Shown in pieces: positions 15,665 to 23,562 of a stretch of 64,000 nucleotides of DNA. Position 1 is the stretch's first letter. Every line of letters starts with the position of its first letter. The stretch spans positions 1-64,000 of the forward strand of contig NZ_JAOPWY010000168.1 of NCBI RefSeq assembly GCF_025965415.1, given 5' to 3'. Position numbers and translations under genes: made by a program. The notes under the pieces were generated by a model, which searched no databases, had not been told where the DNA came from, and saw only the letters and a program-made list of their open reading frames with translations. Source of the stretch: Nocardioides sp. (GTDB lineage Bacteria; Actinomycetota; Actinomycetes; Propionibacteriales; Nocardioidaceae).

Positions 15665-15867
15665 CACGCGGCCTCCCGTACGTCGGTGACGTATCCGCGC
15701 GCCTCAGCGAGGGCGAGGACGTCGCCCCCCTGATGACGCTGAGCCATCCACGCGCGGGAGATCGGCGACCAGGTCGGCCTAGCCCCGACAGCGACAAGCA
15801 GCGTGTAGGCGTCACGACCGCGGACAGCGGCGTGTGCACGTCCCAACTCGACCGACAGGCGCTTCAT
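15664..15867 (-). CDS. 67-residue protein, first gene of the main element 1 operon
   Basis: ATG at 15867, downstream of a leader with a GCACCC/GGGTGC hairpin. It reads MKRLSVELGRAHAAVRG, then a central AWMAQRHQGGDVLALAEARGYV. No family recognised. It opens a run of about 14 genes, almost all overlapping by 4-5 bases, that ends at the tape-measure and coiled-coil genes. Confidence 0.55.
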   Translation of the reverse strand: MKRLSVELGRAHAAVRGRDAYTLLVAVGARPTWSPISRAWMAQRHQGGDVLALAEARGYVTDVREAA

Positions 15868-15931
15868 GACGCACCCCCAATGAGGGTGCGGCGCGGTACA
15901 ATGAGACCAGTCGCCAGCCAGCGAGCATCAG

Positions 15932-15957
15932 GGCCTCCGGATTCCGCTCCGGGGGCC
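15932..15957 (+). terminator. stem-loop in the gap between 15867 and 15970
   Basis: GGCCTCCGGA pairs with TCCGGGGGCC (one G-T pair) around a 6-base loop, followed on the plus strand by GTTCGCATTT. On the minus strand it lies between the small gene ending at 15970 and the operon starting at 15867, where it can act as an attenuator or as the end of the integrase transcript. Confidence 0.55.
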
Positions 15958-15969
15958 GTTCGCATTTCG

Positions 15970-16185
15970 TCAGCCCACAAGTTGACCACCGCCGCTCAGC
16001 AAGGCGGCGAGTCGCTGGCGTTGTTCGGAACTCAGTGGTGGAGCGGACTCAACCGTTCGCCTGATGCAGTCCTCGAGCCGGGACGCCGCGAGATCTCGAC
16101 GAGCATCGAGTAGTTCAGGATCATGTGCCTCGCGAGAGCGCGAGAGGCCGGCCAACCGGCCGCGGTGATGGAGTGTCTGAGACAC
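15970..16185 (-). CDS. 71-residue element protein (conserved on actinobacterial integrative elements)
   Basis: GTG at 16185 with GGAGG five bases upstream. The C-terminal half, DARRDLAASRLEDCIRRTVESAPPLSSEQRQRLAALL, follows a pattern I recognise from small proteins next to integrases on actinobacterial integrative elements. The helix pair resembles a dimerisation or HTH unit. An excisionase-like (recombination directionality) role is possible because of its position near the integrase, but nothing in the sequence proves it. Confidence 0.6.
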   Translation of the reverse strand: MSQTLHHRGRLAGLSRSREAHDPELLDARRDLAASRLEDCIRRTVESAPPLSSEQRQRLAALLSGGGQLVG

Positions 16186-16286
16186 GAATTCCTCCGAGCA
16201 TGGCGATTAAGCCATCTGCTCGGATGGAAGGTTCTGCGACCAGCGAGACGCTGCGCCCAGTACTTAATATCTTAGCAGCATGCGGC

Positions 16287-16841
16287 CTACGTACGCCGGT
16301 CAACGCGCGCCAAGAACGTCGTGAACCCAAGTTCCTTCACTCCGACTTCCCACAACTTCCCTACGATCGGCTGCACGGAATCCGATCTCAGGGTCCGTGG
16401 TCGACGACACTCGCCGCAGACAAGCTTGATCCGTAGTCGGGTCTCGGCTTGCGCGACTTCCGACGCTTCCATCTCGCCCGCGGCTCTCTCGAAGTCACCG
16501 TACTCGAGCGCTTCTCGTGCCCGCTGCGCAGCATCTCGTTCGGCGCGGCTGTCACGAGGTTTGTCGCGAACGATCTGCTGGATCTCGTCGGCTGATGAAG
16601 TCAGTGGGATGAGGTAACCATCTCCAGTCAGAAACTTGGACTCCCATGCCCAATAGCGCTCCCCTCTCTGCTCGAGCACTTCAGCACTGAGAGTGAAGGA
16701 GCCGAGTAGCCACAAGTCGTGCTGGTCCATGCAATAGATGCCGACGCGGGGCCAGGAACCATCCGCCACAACTCGGCCGCGCCCAGAGTCCCACCGCGTG
16801 CCAGATAGGCGTGGCACGGCGTAGTTGAATCCCTCAACCAT
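16287..16841 (-). CDS. 184-residue protein downstream of the integrase, unknown
   Basis: ATG lies 8 bases before the end of the integrase gene, so the two are coupled. N-terminal half is beta-rich (YAVPRLSGTRWDSGRGRVV, VGIYCMDQHDLWLLGSF). The middle holds a charged helix with many Arg/Glu (RDSRAERDAAQRAREALEY), then a C-x2-C pair in LVCGECRRPR. Zinc binding is possible. No family recognised. Pairing with an integrase suggests a role in recombination or immunity, an inference from position. Confidence 0.6.
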   Translation of the reverse strand: MVEGFNYAVPRLSGTRWDSGRGRVVADGSWPRVGIYCMDQHDLWLLGSFTLSAEVLEQRGERYWAWESKFLTGDGYLIPLTSSADEIQQIVRDKPRDSRAERDAAQRAREALEYGDFERAAGEMEASEVAQAETRLRIKLVCGECRRPRTLRSDSVQPIVGKLWEVGVKELGFTTFLARVDRRT

Positions 16842-18201
16842 CGGTTTTCCAGTCGACTCGAACGGTCTCGGGGTCGAAATCTCGCCTACCCACCTCTGGC
16901 CTGAGCAGGGTCACGGTCATGAGCGCGTCGATCACTTGGCGCCGCTGCCCGATGTCCATCCGCGACCACACGCCCGCCACATCCTCGGCGGCCACCAGTG
17001 GCCCCAATGCGTCTGTCTGGACAGTGGCTGCCATCTCGACTTCAATGCGGCGCAACTCGTCCCGCAGTCGCTCGCTCGACTTCCTGACGGCAGCCAGGCT
17101 CAAGACGCCTTCCTCGAGCCCCGTAGCGAGATCGTCAAGCCGTCCACGGATGCCCGCGGCCTTGCCCTGTAGCTTGCGCAGGTCGTCCCGATTGTCGGCC
17201 GACAAGAGATCCGCGGCATCTGGCCGGGAGAGACGTGCGACCACCACGGCCTCTAGATATCCGTCCACTGGGTCAGCCTTGCGACTGATGCACTTGTTGG
17301 CTCGACAGACATAGACGCGCTTCCCGTGGCGCGTGTGCCCGGTCGCGCAGTCGCTTCCGCACTTCCAGCAGAGCGCCAGACCGGGCAGGAGGTACTTCCG
17401 TGCCGTCGTGAGGGTCGTTCGGCGCTCGGGCACAGAGAGGATCGCCTTGACGGCGTCGTAGGTGTCTACGTCCACCAGGGCGGGCCAGACGGCAGGTCCA
17501 ACGATCTCGCCGCGGTAGGCCCGTAGGCCGGCGTAGCGCGGGTTCTTGAGCACGCCGCGCACCGTCGAGTGTGACCACTCGTTGCCCGCCGTTGTCAGAG
17601 CGCGGGCCTCATTCCATCGGCGAGCAATCCCCTTGAGTGAGGCCCCGTGCATCACGTCGGCGAACGCCTCGCGCACATGCCTCGCCTCTGCCTCGTTGAC
17701 ACTCACGCCGTCGCTGCCGTAGCCGAACGCCCGGCGACCACCCGCGGGCTTCCCCTGCTCGGCGGCCTGCTGCTGGGCACGCCTCTGCCGGTCAGACTTC
17801 TGCTTGATCTCGTGACGGGCAGTCGCACCCATGACGTCGGCGACCAGGATCCCTGACGGTGTGCTCATGTCGAGGTCGGTACCGCGGACGAGCGCGATCG
17901 TTGCGGCCTTCTGCTCGCAGAGCTCCACCAGCCGCAATTCGTCGGCCCTGTTGCGGCTCAGACGGTCGAGAGCCCACGCGATGACGACGGTGGCCCGGTC
18001 CTCTGCGATCGCAGCCAGCACCGCGTCGAACCCTGGACGCTTCTTCTTGCCGGCCGCAGAGATGTCGTTGTCGGAGTGCTGCTCCACGATTGTCCACCCG
18101 CGCAGTTCCGCGAGCTTGAGACAGTCCTCGAGTTGGCGCGCGACAGCCGCTCCCTCCCCCGTCCGATCAAAACTTTGTCGGGTATAGACAACGGCTCGCA
18201 T
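16834..18201 (-). CDS. large serine integrase of element 1
   Basis: 455 residues. The catalytic domain starts MRAVVYTRQSFD with nucleophile Ser10, and continues through the dimer and active-site motifs DNDISA and WALDRLSRNRADE (R-L-S-R). The recombinase domain follows at about residues 155-240 (GKPAGGRRAFGY). A zinc ribbon lies at about 280-310 (CWKCGS, CRANKC), then a coiled coil. Such enzymes integrate by attP x attB crossing without host factors and need a directionality factor to excise. The start codon is only 25 bases inside the right attachment core. No clear ribosome site is present, and the promoter appears split across the attachment site. Confidence 0.93.
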   Translation of the reverse strand: MRAVVYTRQSFDRTGEGAAVARQLEDCLKLAELRGWTIVEQHSDNDISAAGKKKRPGFDAVLAAIAEDRATVVIAWALDRLSRNRADELRLVELCEQKAATIALVRGTDLDMSTPSGILVADVMGATARHEIKQKSDRQRRAQQQAAEQGKPAGGRRAFGYGSDGVSVNEAEARHVREAFADVMHGASLKGIARRWNEARALTTAGNEWSHSTVRGVLKNPRYAGLRAYRGEIVGPAVWPALVDVDTYDAVKAILSVPERRTTLTTARKYLLPGLALCWKCGSDCATGHTRHGKRVYVCRANKCISRKADPVDGYLEAVVVARLSRPDAADLLSADNRDDLRKLQGKAAGIRGRLDDLATGLEEGVLSLAAVRKSSERLRDELRRIEVEMAATVQTDALGPLVAAEDVAGVWSRMDIGQRRQVIDALMTVTLLRPEVGRRDFDPETVRVDWKTDG

Positions 18202-18213
18202 GTCTGTATTCTA
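18202..18213 (-). promoter_or_regulatory. split promoter of the element 1 integrase (-10 half)
   Basis: On the minus strand TAGAAT (18213-18208) is six bases from the integrase ATG at 18201, which suggests a leaderless transcript. In the excised circle, TTGTTT from the left end (minus strand 6216-6211) falls exactly 17 bases upstream of this -10. In the integrated state the same position is GTCTTC from cpaF, a poor -35. See findings. Confidence 0.55.
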
Positions 18214-18225
18214 CTCATGTTCGGT

Positions 18226-18228
18226 AGC
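18226..18228. other. attachment-site core, right end of element 1
   Basis: Plus-strand AGC flanked by cpaF codons for E-E-V-F-E on the right side of the window. It equals the AGC at 6206-6208, and joining the two rebuilds the E-L-R-F codons. Confidence 0.75.
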
Positions 18229-18656
18229 TCGAAGACCTCCTCGACGCTGACCACGCGCTCCCCGCCCGGCACCGCCGCCGACAGGCAGTTCAGCATCGTC
18301 GTCTTGCCGGCCTGGGTGCCGCCGGCGACGAGGATGTTGAGCCCGGCCCGCACCGATGCCTCGAGGAACCTTGCCGCCTGCGGCGTCAGGCTGCCGAGCG
18401 CGACCAGGTCGGAGAGCCGGTGGGCGCGGAGCAGGAACTTGCGGATGTTGACGGCCGTGAAGCCGCGGGCGATGCCCTCCAGCACGACGTGGAGGCGGTG
18501 CCCCTCGGGCAGCATCGCGTCGACGAAGGGCGTGCTGATGTCGAGGCGCCGCCCGCTCGACTTGAGCATCCGCTCGACGAGCTCGTCGACCTGGGCGGCG
18601 TCGAGCCGCAGGTTGGTGAGCTCGTGGCGGCCACGTCGCGCGATGAAGACCCGGCT
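18226..18656 (-). pseudogene. cpaF: middle third of cpaF (tadA) between elements 1 and 2
   Basis: This strip of about 430 bases encodes RVFIARRGRHELTN, ERMLKSSGRRLD, STPFVDAMLPEGHR, RGFTAVNIRKFL and Walker A GGTQAGKTTMLN, then ERVVSVEEVFEL, all in the order of the Tad secretion ATPase. It has no natural start: the N-terminal third is 12.8 kb away. Past the right end of element 1 the frame leaks into element DNA. With the flanking fragments it completes a 426-residue protein. Confidence 0.9.
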
Positions 18657-18662
18657 GGGGTC
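18657..18662. other. attachment-site core, left end of element 2
   Basis: GGGGTC, the first base pairs shared with 31447-31452. To the left lies cpaF (codons for S-R-V-F-I-A), to the right element DNA leading to the gene at 18716. Confidence 0.75.
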
Positions 18663-18667
18663 ATGGG

Positions 18668-18684
18668 TACGCTAGAGGTAGCGT
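18668..18684 (+). promoter_or_regulatory. integrase-operon promoter -10 with overlapping operator-like repeat
   Basis: TACGCT at 18668-18673 overlaps a perfect inverted repeat ACGCTA-GAGG-TAGCGT (18669-18684). The matching -35, TTGTCA, lies at the other end of the element (31433-31438) and reaches 19-base spacing only in the excised circle. A repressor bound to the repeat would cover the start of transcription. Confidence 0.5.
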
Positions 18685-18715
18685 CACCGGGCTCCACGAA
18701 ACCGAGGAATCCAAT

Positions 18716-19411
18716 ATGAGCAAGAAGACCGACTTGATCGCCACCATCATCGCCTCTGGCATCACGCTCACCGGGCCGACGCTTCGCCGGATGACCATCG
18801 CAGACCTCGAGGCGCTGCTTCCCCAGCAGCCGGAGCGGTGCGTAGAGCACCCGGCCTACGACGCCGACTACTGCCCGGCCTGCGGCACCGCCACAGTCAT
18901 AGGTGAGCAGGCCGAGACCGCCACCCGTGAGGCCGACCACGCTGCAGCCGCTGAGTTCACCGCCGACCCCGCCGAGCAGCCCGAGTTCGTAGCGCTCGCA
19001 ACCAAGGAGTGGCGCGGGAACTACAACACCGTGCTTGCCCCGGCTGCCGAGGCCATCGCCGCCGGATACTCCGGTGTCGAGGTCCGGACGGTCAACGTCT
19101 CTACGATGCTGAGGCAGACGGATATCGCCGGTCCGCTCGCAACGGAGTTCCTGGATCTGTTGATCGCCGTGGAGGCCGCTGCACTCGCCGCGACGAAGTC
19201 GTGGCAGAAGACGCTCGACCGGAAGGACGCGTCTGACATGGAGAAGTACAACCAGAACCGGTCGTTCCTGGCGGGCTACCTCGGAGTCGCTGCGCAGCGG
19301 CTGACCGGTTCGAAGAAGACCCCGGCCATCACGTTCGCGAAGGACATGGACAAGGCACTGCGTCACGAGGCGCTGAAGGCTGGCGCGGCTGCGGCCCGGA
19401 CGGAGGGCTGA
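18716..19411 (+). CDS. 231-residue protein upstream of the integrase, unknown
   Basis: ATG with GAGG upstream. The stop overlaps the integrase ATG in TGATG, so the two are coupled. The N-terminus reads SKKTDLIATIIASGITLTG with a helical TIADLEALL. A short Cys/His group follows (RCVEHPAYDADYCPACG), possibly a zinc knuckle. Then a helical C-terminal domain (LLIAVEAAALAATKSWQKTLD, KDMDKALRHEALKAGAAAA). No family recognised. Coupling suggests a recombination accessory or repressor of the integrase operon; this is inferred from position only. Confidence 0.6.
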   Translation: MSKKTDLIATIIASGITLTGPTLRRMTIADLEALLPQQPERCVEHPAYDADYCPACGTATVIGEQAETATREADHAAAAEFTADPAEQPEFVALATKEWRGNYNTVLAPAAEAIAAGYSGVEVRTVNVSTMLRQTDIAGPLATEFLDLLIAVEAAALAATKSWQKTLDRKDASDMEKYNQNRSFLAGYLGVAAQRLTGSKKTPAITFAKDMDKALRHEALKAGAAAARTEG

Positions 19412-20871
19412 TGCCCAAGCCCACCCGCGCAGCGATCTACACCCGGATCTCCAACGACGCGGAAGGTCGCGAACTCGGCGTCGCCCGACAGGAGAAGGAC
19501 TGTCGGGCGCTCGCCCGTGCCGAGGGACTCACGGTCGTGGAGACGTACTCCGACAACGACATCAGTGCCGCGCCGTCCAGTCGGAAGCCGCGTCCCGACT
19601 ACCTCCGCATGCTGATGGATGCGGAGGCTCGCCGGTTCGACGTCGTGCTTGCCTACTCGACGTCCCGGCTCACCCGGCGTCCGCGGGAGATCGAGGACTT
19701 CATCGAACTCCACGAGGACTTCGGCACGCAGCTGGTCACGGTGGCGTCGGGACGGCCCGACCTATCCACCGCCGACGGGCGCATGACCACCCGGCTCACC
19801 GGCAATGTAGACACCGCCGAGGCCGAGCGGACCGCCGAGCGTGCGCGACGGAAGCAGAAGGAACTCGCGGAGTCCGGTCGCCACAACGGTCCGCGCCCGT
19901 TCGGCTGGAACATCGAGGGCCGAGGAGCCGATCAGCGCCTCACGGTCAACGAGGCTGAGGCTGCTGTTCTTCGGGAGTGCGTGCAGCGCGTCCTTGCCGG
20001 CGAGGGCATCTGGAAGATCACTCTCGATCTGAACGCTCGCGGCATCCCGACAAGCACCGGCAAGACGTGGGCCACGCAGGTGCTCCGGCGTGTGCTTCTC
20101 CGTGATCGAAACTGGGGAATGCGGAAGCACCAGCCGCTCGGGAAGGACGGGAAGCCGAAGGGCAAGCCGCAGTTGTATCCCGGCCAGTGGGAGCCGATCA
20201 TCGACCGGGAGACTCACGACCGGGTCGTCGCTCTGCTGACCGACCCGGCACGACGATCCAACAACCGAGGCACCGCTCCTAAGTACCTTCTGACGTCTGT
20301 CGCGTACTGCGGGGAGTGCGGCGGGCACATCGTCGGCACCGCCGAGTACACCTACGAGCTCAAGTCCGGCAAGACCCGCATCTACCCGCACTCGTACAAG
20401 TGCCCGCACGCCGGATGCATGAAGGTTCAGCGGCGCATGACTGACGTGGACGACCATGTGTCCCGCGTCGTCGTCGCTCTGCTGGAGCGGGACGGGGTGA
20501 GGTTGCTCGGAGGCGACCCGATCGCAGCCGACGCCGCCAGGACCCGCATCGCGGAGTTGGAGGCCAAGATGAAGATCGCGGCCGACCGGTTCGTCTCGGG
20601 CGAGTGGACCGACGAGATGGTGTCACGCATCACCGCTCAGGCGAAGCCGCAGTTGGAAGCCGAGAAGGACCGCCTCCGGGGCGCACAGCCCGCGGACGAG
20701 TCGCTGGACGAGTTCACCGGTCCGGACGTCGCGAAGGCGTGGGAGTCAGCTGACGTTGAGACGAAGAAGCGGATCATCCGGCTTCTCGGGATGCGCATCA
20801 CGATTCACCGCGTCGGCCCGGGGAACGGGCGCGGCTACGACCCCGCCTCAGTCACCATCACGCCTGAGTAG
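19411..20871 (+). CDS. large serine integrase of element 2
   Basis: 486 residues. Catalytic domain: RAAIYTRISND with nucleophile Ser14, YSDNDISA, AYSTSRLTRRPRE (R-L-T-R). Recombinase domain at about residues 155-260 (GRHNGPRPFGW, LNARGIPTSTGKTW). Zinc ribbon CGECGG ... CPHAGC at about 310-350, then coiled coil and a C-terminal strand domain. It is unlike the element 1 integrase outside shared motifs, so the two elements are separate lineages using different targets 430 bases apart in the same gene. It reads opposite to cpaF. Confidence 0.93.
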   Translation: MPKPTRAAIYTRISNDAEGRELGVARQEKDCRALARAEGLTVVETYSDNDISAAPSSRKPRPDYLRMLMDAEARRFDVVLAYSTSRLTRRPREIEDFIELHEDFGTQLVTVASGRPDLSTADGRMTTRLTGNVDTAEAERTAERARRKQKELAESGRHNGPRPFGWNIEGRGADQRLTVNEAEAAVLRECVQRVLAGEGIWKITLDLNARGIPTSTGKTWATQVLRRVLLRDRNWGMRKHQPLGKDGKPKGKPQLYPGQWEPIIDRETHDRVVALLTDPARRSNNRGTAPKYLLTSVAYCGECGGHIVGTAEYTYELKSGKTRIYPHSYKCPHAGCMKVQRRMTDVDDHVSRVVVALLERDGVRLLGGDPIAADAARTRIAELEAKMKIAADRFVSGEWTDEMVSRITAQAKPQLEAEKDRLRGAQPADESLDEFTGPDVAKAWESADVETKKRIIRLLGMRITIHRVGPGNGRGYDPASVTITPE

Positions 20872-20913
20872 GTGCGAGGCACGCGAGGAGCCGATCTCCA
20901 GCCCGATCCACAC

Positions 20914-20941
20914 CCCGTGACCCGACGCATAGGGTCACGGG
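20914..20941 (+). terminator. terminator after the element 2 integrase
   Basis: CCCGTGACCC pairs with GGGTCACGGG across an 8-base loop, 43 bases past the integrase stop. It also lies just beyond the stop of the convergent minus-strand gene ending at 20978. Confidence 0.75.
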
Positions 20942-20977
20942 CTGCTCGGCGCTCCGAGAAGCGCTCAGCCTCATCCG

Positions 20978-21226
20978 TCACGAGGCCGAATGAATCGCAC
21001 GCGGCGGCTCGGCTGCCCCAACCTCCGACTCCGGACGAGACCGCTGGATCGGCACTCCAACGGAGTTCCATCCCCGCCAAGCCTCACCTACGGCGATGAC
21101 GACCTCGGCCCGCCTGGCAGGCGGCACGTCACGCAACGCCTCCATCGCGAACTGGAACTTGTAGCGTGCGCGGAGCACAGCAGCAAGCGCCGCCACCACG
21201 CTCACAATCGCGGCGAGTGCCGTCAT
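20978..21226 (-). CDS. 82-residue small membrane protein
   Basis: ATG at 21226 with GGGAGG just upstream, 68 codons inside a longer frame. The first 22 residues are one membrane helix (TALAAIVSVVAALAAVL). A cytoplasmic tail follows with ARYKFQFAMEALRDVPPARRAEVV and a Pro/Arg-rich end. Small membrane proteins of this kind are common on integrative elements. Function unknown. Its leader carries the three-way-junction repeat described at 21249-21315. Confidence 0.55.
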   Translation of the reverse strand: MTALAAIVSVVAALAAVLRARYKFQFAMEALRDVPPARRAEVVIAVGEAWRGWNSVGVPIQRSRPESEVGAAEPPRAIHSAS

Positions 21227-21248
21227 GCCTACCTCCCGGTTGGGGTTG

Positions 21249-21315
21249 CAACTCGGTGTGCTCCCAGTTTCTGGGTGCACTACCCCGCAGATTGCGGAGT
21301 ACCAATGCCGAGTTG
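21249..21315. repeat. three-way-junction inverted repeat (structured leader or origin-like DNA)
   Basis: CAACTCGG (21249-21256) pairs with CCGAGTTG (21308-21315) as an outer stem. Inside are two hairpins, 21258-21280 (9 pairs, one mismatch, TTT loop) and 21281-21301 (8 pairs, one mismatch, GAT loop). It lies 23 bases upstream of the ATG of the small membrane gene, so it can be its 5' leader, and it is also in the gap before the RepA-like operon. Not a tRNA: no anticodon arm or CCA end. Confidence 0.65.
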
Positions 21316-21666
21316 GTCCTTTCGTTCCGGTCAGGGTGGCGTCGATGATCGTGGTCGATCTCCTTAAGGATTGCACAAGCTGGGACGGCTTTGAAGCCTC
21401 TGCGCGAAATCCGCTTTCATTCCTCTTCACTAGAGAGATCGCTAGCTGCGCCGACCACCCTCCACATCAGGGCTAGGATCGGGCGCAGTTAGGCCAGAGT
21501 CGAAGCGGCTGCAACCCGGTGAGTGATCTGAGAGACGGTCGCCCGGAGTCCGTGAGGCCCGACGTCCGCTAGAGCCGGATCGTCGGAGGGTGCGCCGTTC
21601 ACATCGGAGGGACGGCTTTGACCCCCGGAAGGGGTCGAGAGGGCCACACGCACGAAGGCATCTCCG

Positions 21667-21906
21667 ATGTCCGATTCCACGTTTGAGCCGGTCGACCCCA
21701 TCACCGCTCGCAACCAGTACGCCGCTCTCTACCGGGGCTCCACTCCCCCGGAGCCGCAGGTCGAGCAGGCCGCTCGCCGCAAGATGGTGACCGCCCGCAT
21801 CGATAAGGCGATCCGCGATGCGTTCGACGCCTACCCCGTCCCGCTCCACCCGGCGCAGGTCGAGTACCTGACTGGGCTGATCGCGAACGGTGGGCGGCAG
21901 AAGTGA
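21667..21906 (+). CDS. 79-residue protein, unknown
   Basis: ATG at 21667 opens the replication operon of element 2. The product is helical: MSDSTFEPVDPITARNQY, then QAARRKMVTARIDKAIRDAFDAYPVPLHP and QVEYLTGLIANG. The second half resembles the next short gene (LSEDTKEQVAHLLRSGG), which may be a duplicate piece of the same fold. A hairpin GACCCC/GGGGTC lies at 21620-21636 in the leader. No family recognised. Confidence 0.6.
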   Translation: MSDSTFEPVDPITARNQYAALYRGSTPPEPQVEQAARRKMVTARIDKAIRDAFDAYPVPLHPAQVEYLTGLIANGGRQK

Positions 21907-22019
21907 CCGCCACGACCCTCGACGCTGCTGTGACCGAAGCGGTCGCCACGTTCCCTCCGCTCTCCGAGGACACCAAGGAGCAGGTCGCGCATCTGCTGCG
22001 GTCGGGTGGTCAGGGATGA
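21903..22019 (+). CDS. 38-residue small protein, unknown
   Basis: GTG overlaps the upstream stop in GTGA, and its stop overlaps the next ATG in ATGA. The 38 residues (start VTATTLDAAVTEAVATFPPL, end HLLRSGGQG) look like one helical hairpin similar to the C-terminal half of the preceding protein. Real by its coupling, but function unknown. Confidence 0.5.
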   Translation: MTATTLDAAVTEAVATFPPLSEDTKEQVAHLLRSGGQG

Positions 22020-22165
22020 GTGGCAAGCGCCAGAACATCCACGGATTCGAGCGCAAGCGCTCCAAGCAGGCCGAGCGCCGCCGTCCCCACCTCGACAAGT
22101 ACGCCGACGCGCATCCCCCGGCTGCTAGCGACGAGAACGAGGAGCGCGATCATGAGCAGCGCTGA
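22016..22165 (+). CDS. 49-residue basic protein, unknown
   Basis: ATGA overlap with the upstream stop. Strongly charged: SGKRQNIHGFERKRSKQAERRR at the start and DENEERDHEQR at the end. A Lys/Arg patch beside an acidic tail suggests nucleic-acid contact with self-masking, but no family is known to me. Its end overlaps the ATG of the ATPase gene by 14 bases. Confidence 0.5.
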   Translation: MSGKRQNIHGFERKRSKQAERRRPHLDKYADAHPPAASDENEERDHEQR

Positions 22166-23561
22166 TAGCGAGGATCTGATCGGCCGCGCCGGAGAGCCCG
22201 ACCACTCCGTGGAGGCACGGGTCGCTCGCGCGAAAGCTGGGGATGCCAGCTGGCGCAAGTCGGAAGAGGCGCTCAGCGAACGCACTGGCGACGAGCCGAT
22301 CGAAGGCTCGGAGCGGTGGACGATCAACGACGTCGCTCGCTTCGTAGCCAGTCCTCCGCCGCTCGCGGCCGACCTGTTCAAGCGGGCTGTCGTCCGCGAG
22401 ATCGAGACCGTGGACGAGGTCCGGCGCGAGGTCCGCTATCTGCGGGTCCGTCACGAGGCCAAGCAGCAGTTCGAGCAGGAGTTGCGCGGCGCCTCGGCCG
22501 ACTCCGAAGTCCGCATGGTTGACGGCGGATCGTTCATCCACGACCTGCCGTCTGAACTGCCGTGCCTCTGGGGCACCGGGGGTCAGGTCGTGTGGGCCTC
22601 CGGCGAAGCGGTGATGCTGGTCGGCGGGCCGGGCGTCGGCAAGACCACTCTCGCCGGGCAGGTCGTCCGTGCGCGGTTGATCGGTGGCGAGGTCCTCAGC
22701 ATGGAAGTCGCGAAGACTGAGAGCGGCGTTCTGTACCTGGCGATGGACCGACCTAAGCAGATTGCCCGCGCGCTGGCTCGGCAGCTGCGAGACGTACCGA
22801 GGGACGTGCTCGACGATGGGCTCACGGTATGGCCGGGGCCTCCGGTTCAGGACTTCGCCGCGCACCCGGATCTGATGCTCCAGATGGCTCGTGACGCCGG
22901 GGCTGACACCGTCGTGGTGGACAGCCTGAAGGACGCCGCGATCGGCCTCTCCAACGACGAGGTGGGCGCAGGCTACAACCGCGCTCGTCAACTCTGCCTT
23001 GCCCACGGGGTGGAGGTCTTTGAACTTCACCACATGAAGAAGCAGGGAGGGTCCAGCACGGGGAAGGCGACTAAGCCGACGAAGTTGGAGGACGTGTACG
23101 GCTCGGCCTGGCTCACGGCTGGCGCGGGCTCGGTTGTCATCCTGATCGGGGAGGCTGGCGATCCGGTGGTCGAGTGGCGGCATCTCAAGCAGCCCGCAGA
23201 GCCGGTTGGTCCGCTGACAATCGAACACGACCAGCAGGCCGGGACGTCTGCGATCTACGACGGCACCGACCCGTACGAGTTCATCCGGAAGGCTGGCGAT
23301 GCCGGCATCACGGTGCGGGACTTTTGCGGTAAGTGGCTGGGCCCCGCCGACCCGAGCACCCGAGAAGGCCGCAACGCGATCGCGAAGGCGCGTCGGAAGT
23401 TGGACTCCTACGTGCAGTTGGAACGCGCCGAGTGCATCGTCCCGGGAGACAAGACGACTAGCACTCCGGCCAGGTACGCGGCGCGGCTGCTATCTCTCGA
23501 TGGCCCGGGAGACGTCTTCGCTCCGATCGACGTGGATTCGGAGAACGAGCACCCGATCTGA
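22152..23561 (+). CDS. RepA/AAA_25-like replicative ATPase of element 2
   Basis: 469 residues from the ATG with GAGGAGCG upstream. RecA-fold core: Walker A GGPGVGKTT at residues 158-166 (Lys164), Walker B TVVVDSLKDA near residue 260, a His-Met-Lys motif (LHHMKKQGGSS) and VYGSAWLTAGAGSVVIL, as in hexameric RepA-type helicases and AAA_25 proteins of plasmids and phages. A winged-helix-like C-terminus (GITVRDFCGKWLG) follows. It should unwind or initiate replication of the element. Six direct copies of CCATTACG start 2 bases after the stop, the expected arrangement for a replication protein and its origin. Confidence 0.8.
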   Translation: MSSADSEDLIGRAGEPDHSVEARVARAKAGDASWRKSEEALSERTGDEPIEGSERWTINDVARFVASPPPLAADLFKRAVVREIETVDEVRREVRYLRVRHEAKQQFEQELRGASADSEVRMVDGGSFIHDLPSELPCLWGTGGQVVWASGEAVMLVGGPGVGKTTLAGQVVRARLIGGEVLSMEVAKTESGVLYLAMDRPKQIARALARQLRDVPRDVLDDGLTVWPGPPVQDFAAHPDLMLQMARDAGADTVVVDSLKDAAIGLSNDEVGAGYNRARQLCLAHGVEVFELHHMKKQGGSSTGKATKPTKLEDVYGSAWLTAGAGSVVILIGEAGDPVVEWRHLKQPAEPVGPLTIEHDQQAGTSAIYDGTDPYEFIRKAGDAGITVRDFCGKWLGPADPSTREGRNAIAKARRKLDSYVQLERAECIVPGDKTTSTPARYAARLLSLDGPGDVFAPIDVDSENEHPI

Positions 23562-23562
23562 C

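Larger units (their letters stand above)
6207..18227. mobile_element. Element 1: about 12.0-kb serine-integrase element inside cpaF
   Basis: Bounded by a 3-base shared AGC (6206-6208 and 18226-18228; GCT in the gene direction) where cpaF reading is interrupted and resumed in frame. The integrase starts only 25 bases inside the right end. Contents: integrase, one orphan gene, a small DNA-element gene, a 14-gene minus-strand operon with WhiB and tape-measure genes, an accessory three-gene module, and two plus-strand genes at the left end. No terminase, portal, capsid or lysis gene is visible, so this looks like a satellite-like or decayed prophage that keeps integration functions. Confidence 0.85.

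Noticed and set aside
21249-21315. tRNA gene
   Set aside because: Three-way junction without anticodon arm, T-loop or CCA-like end.
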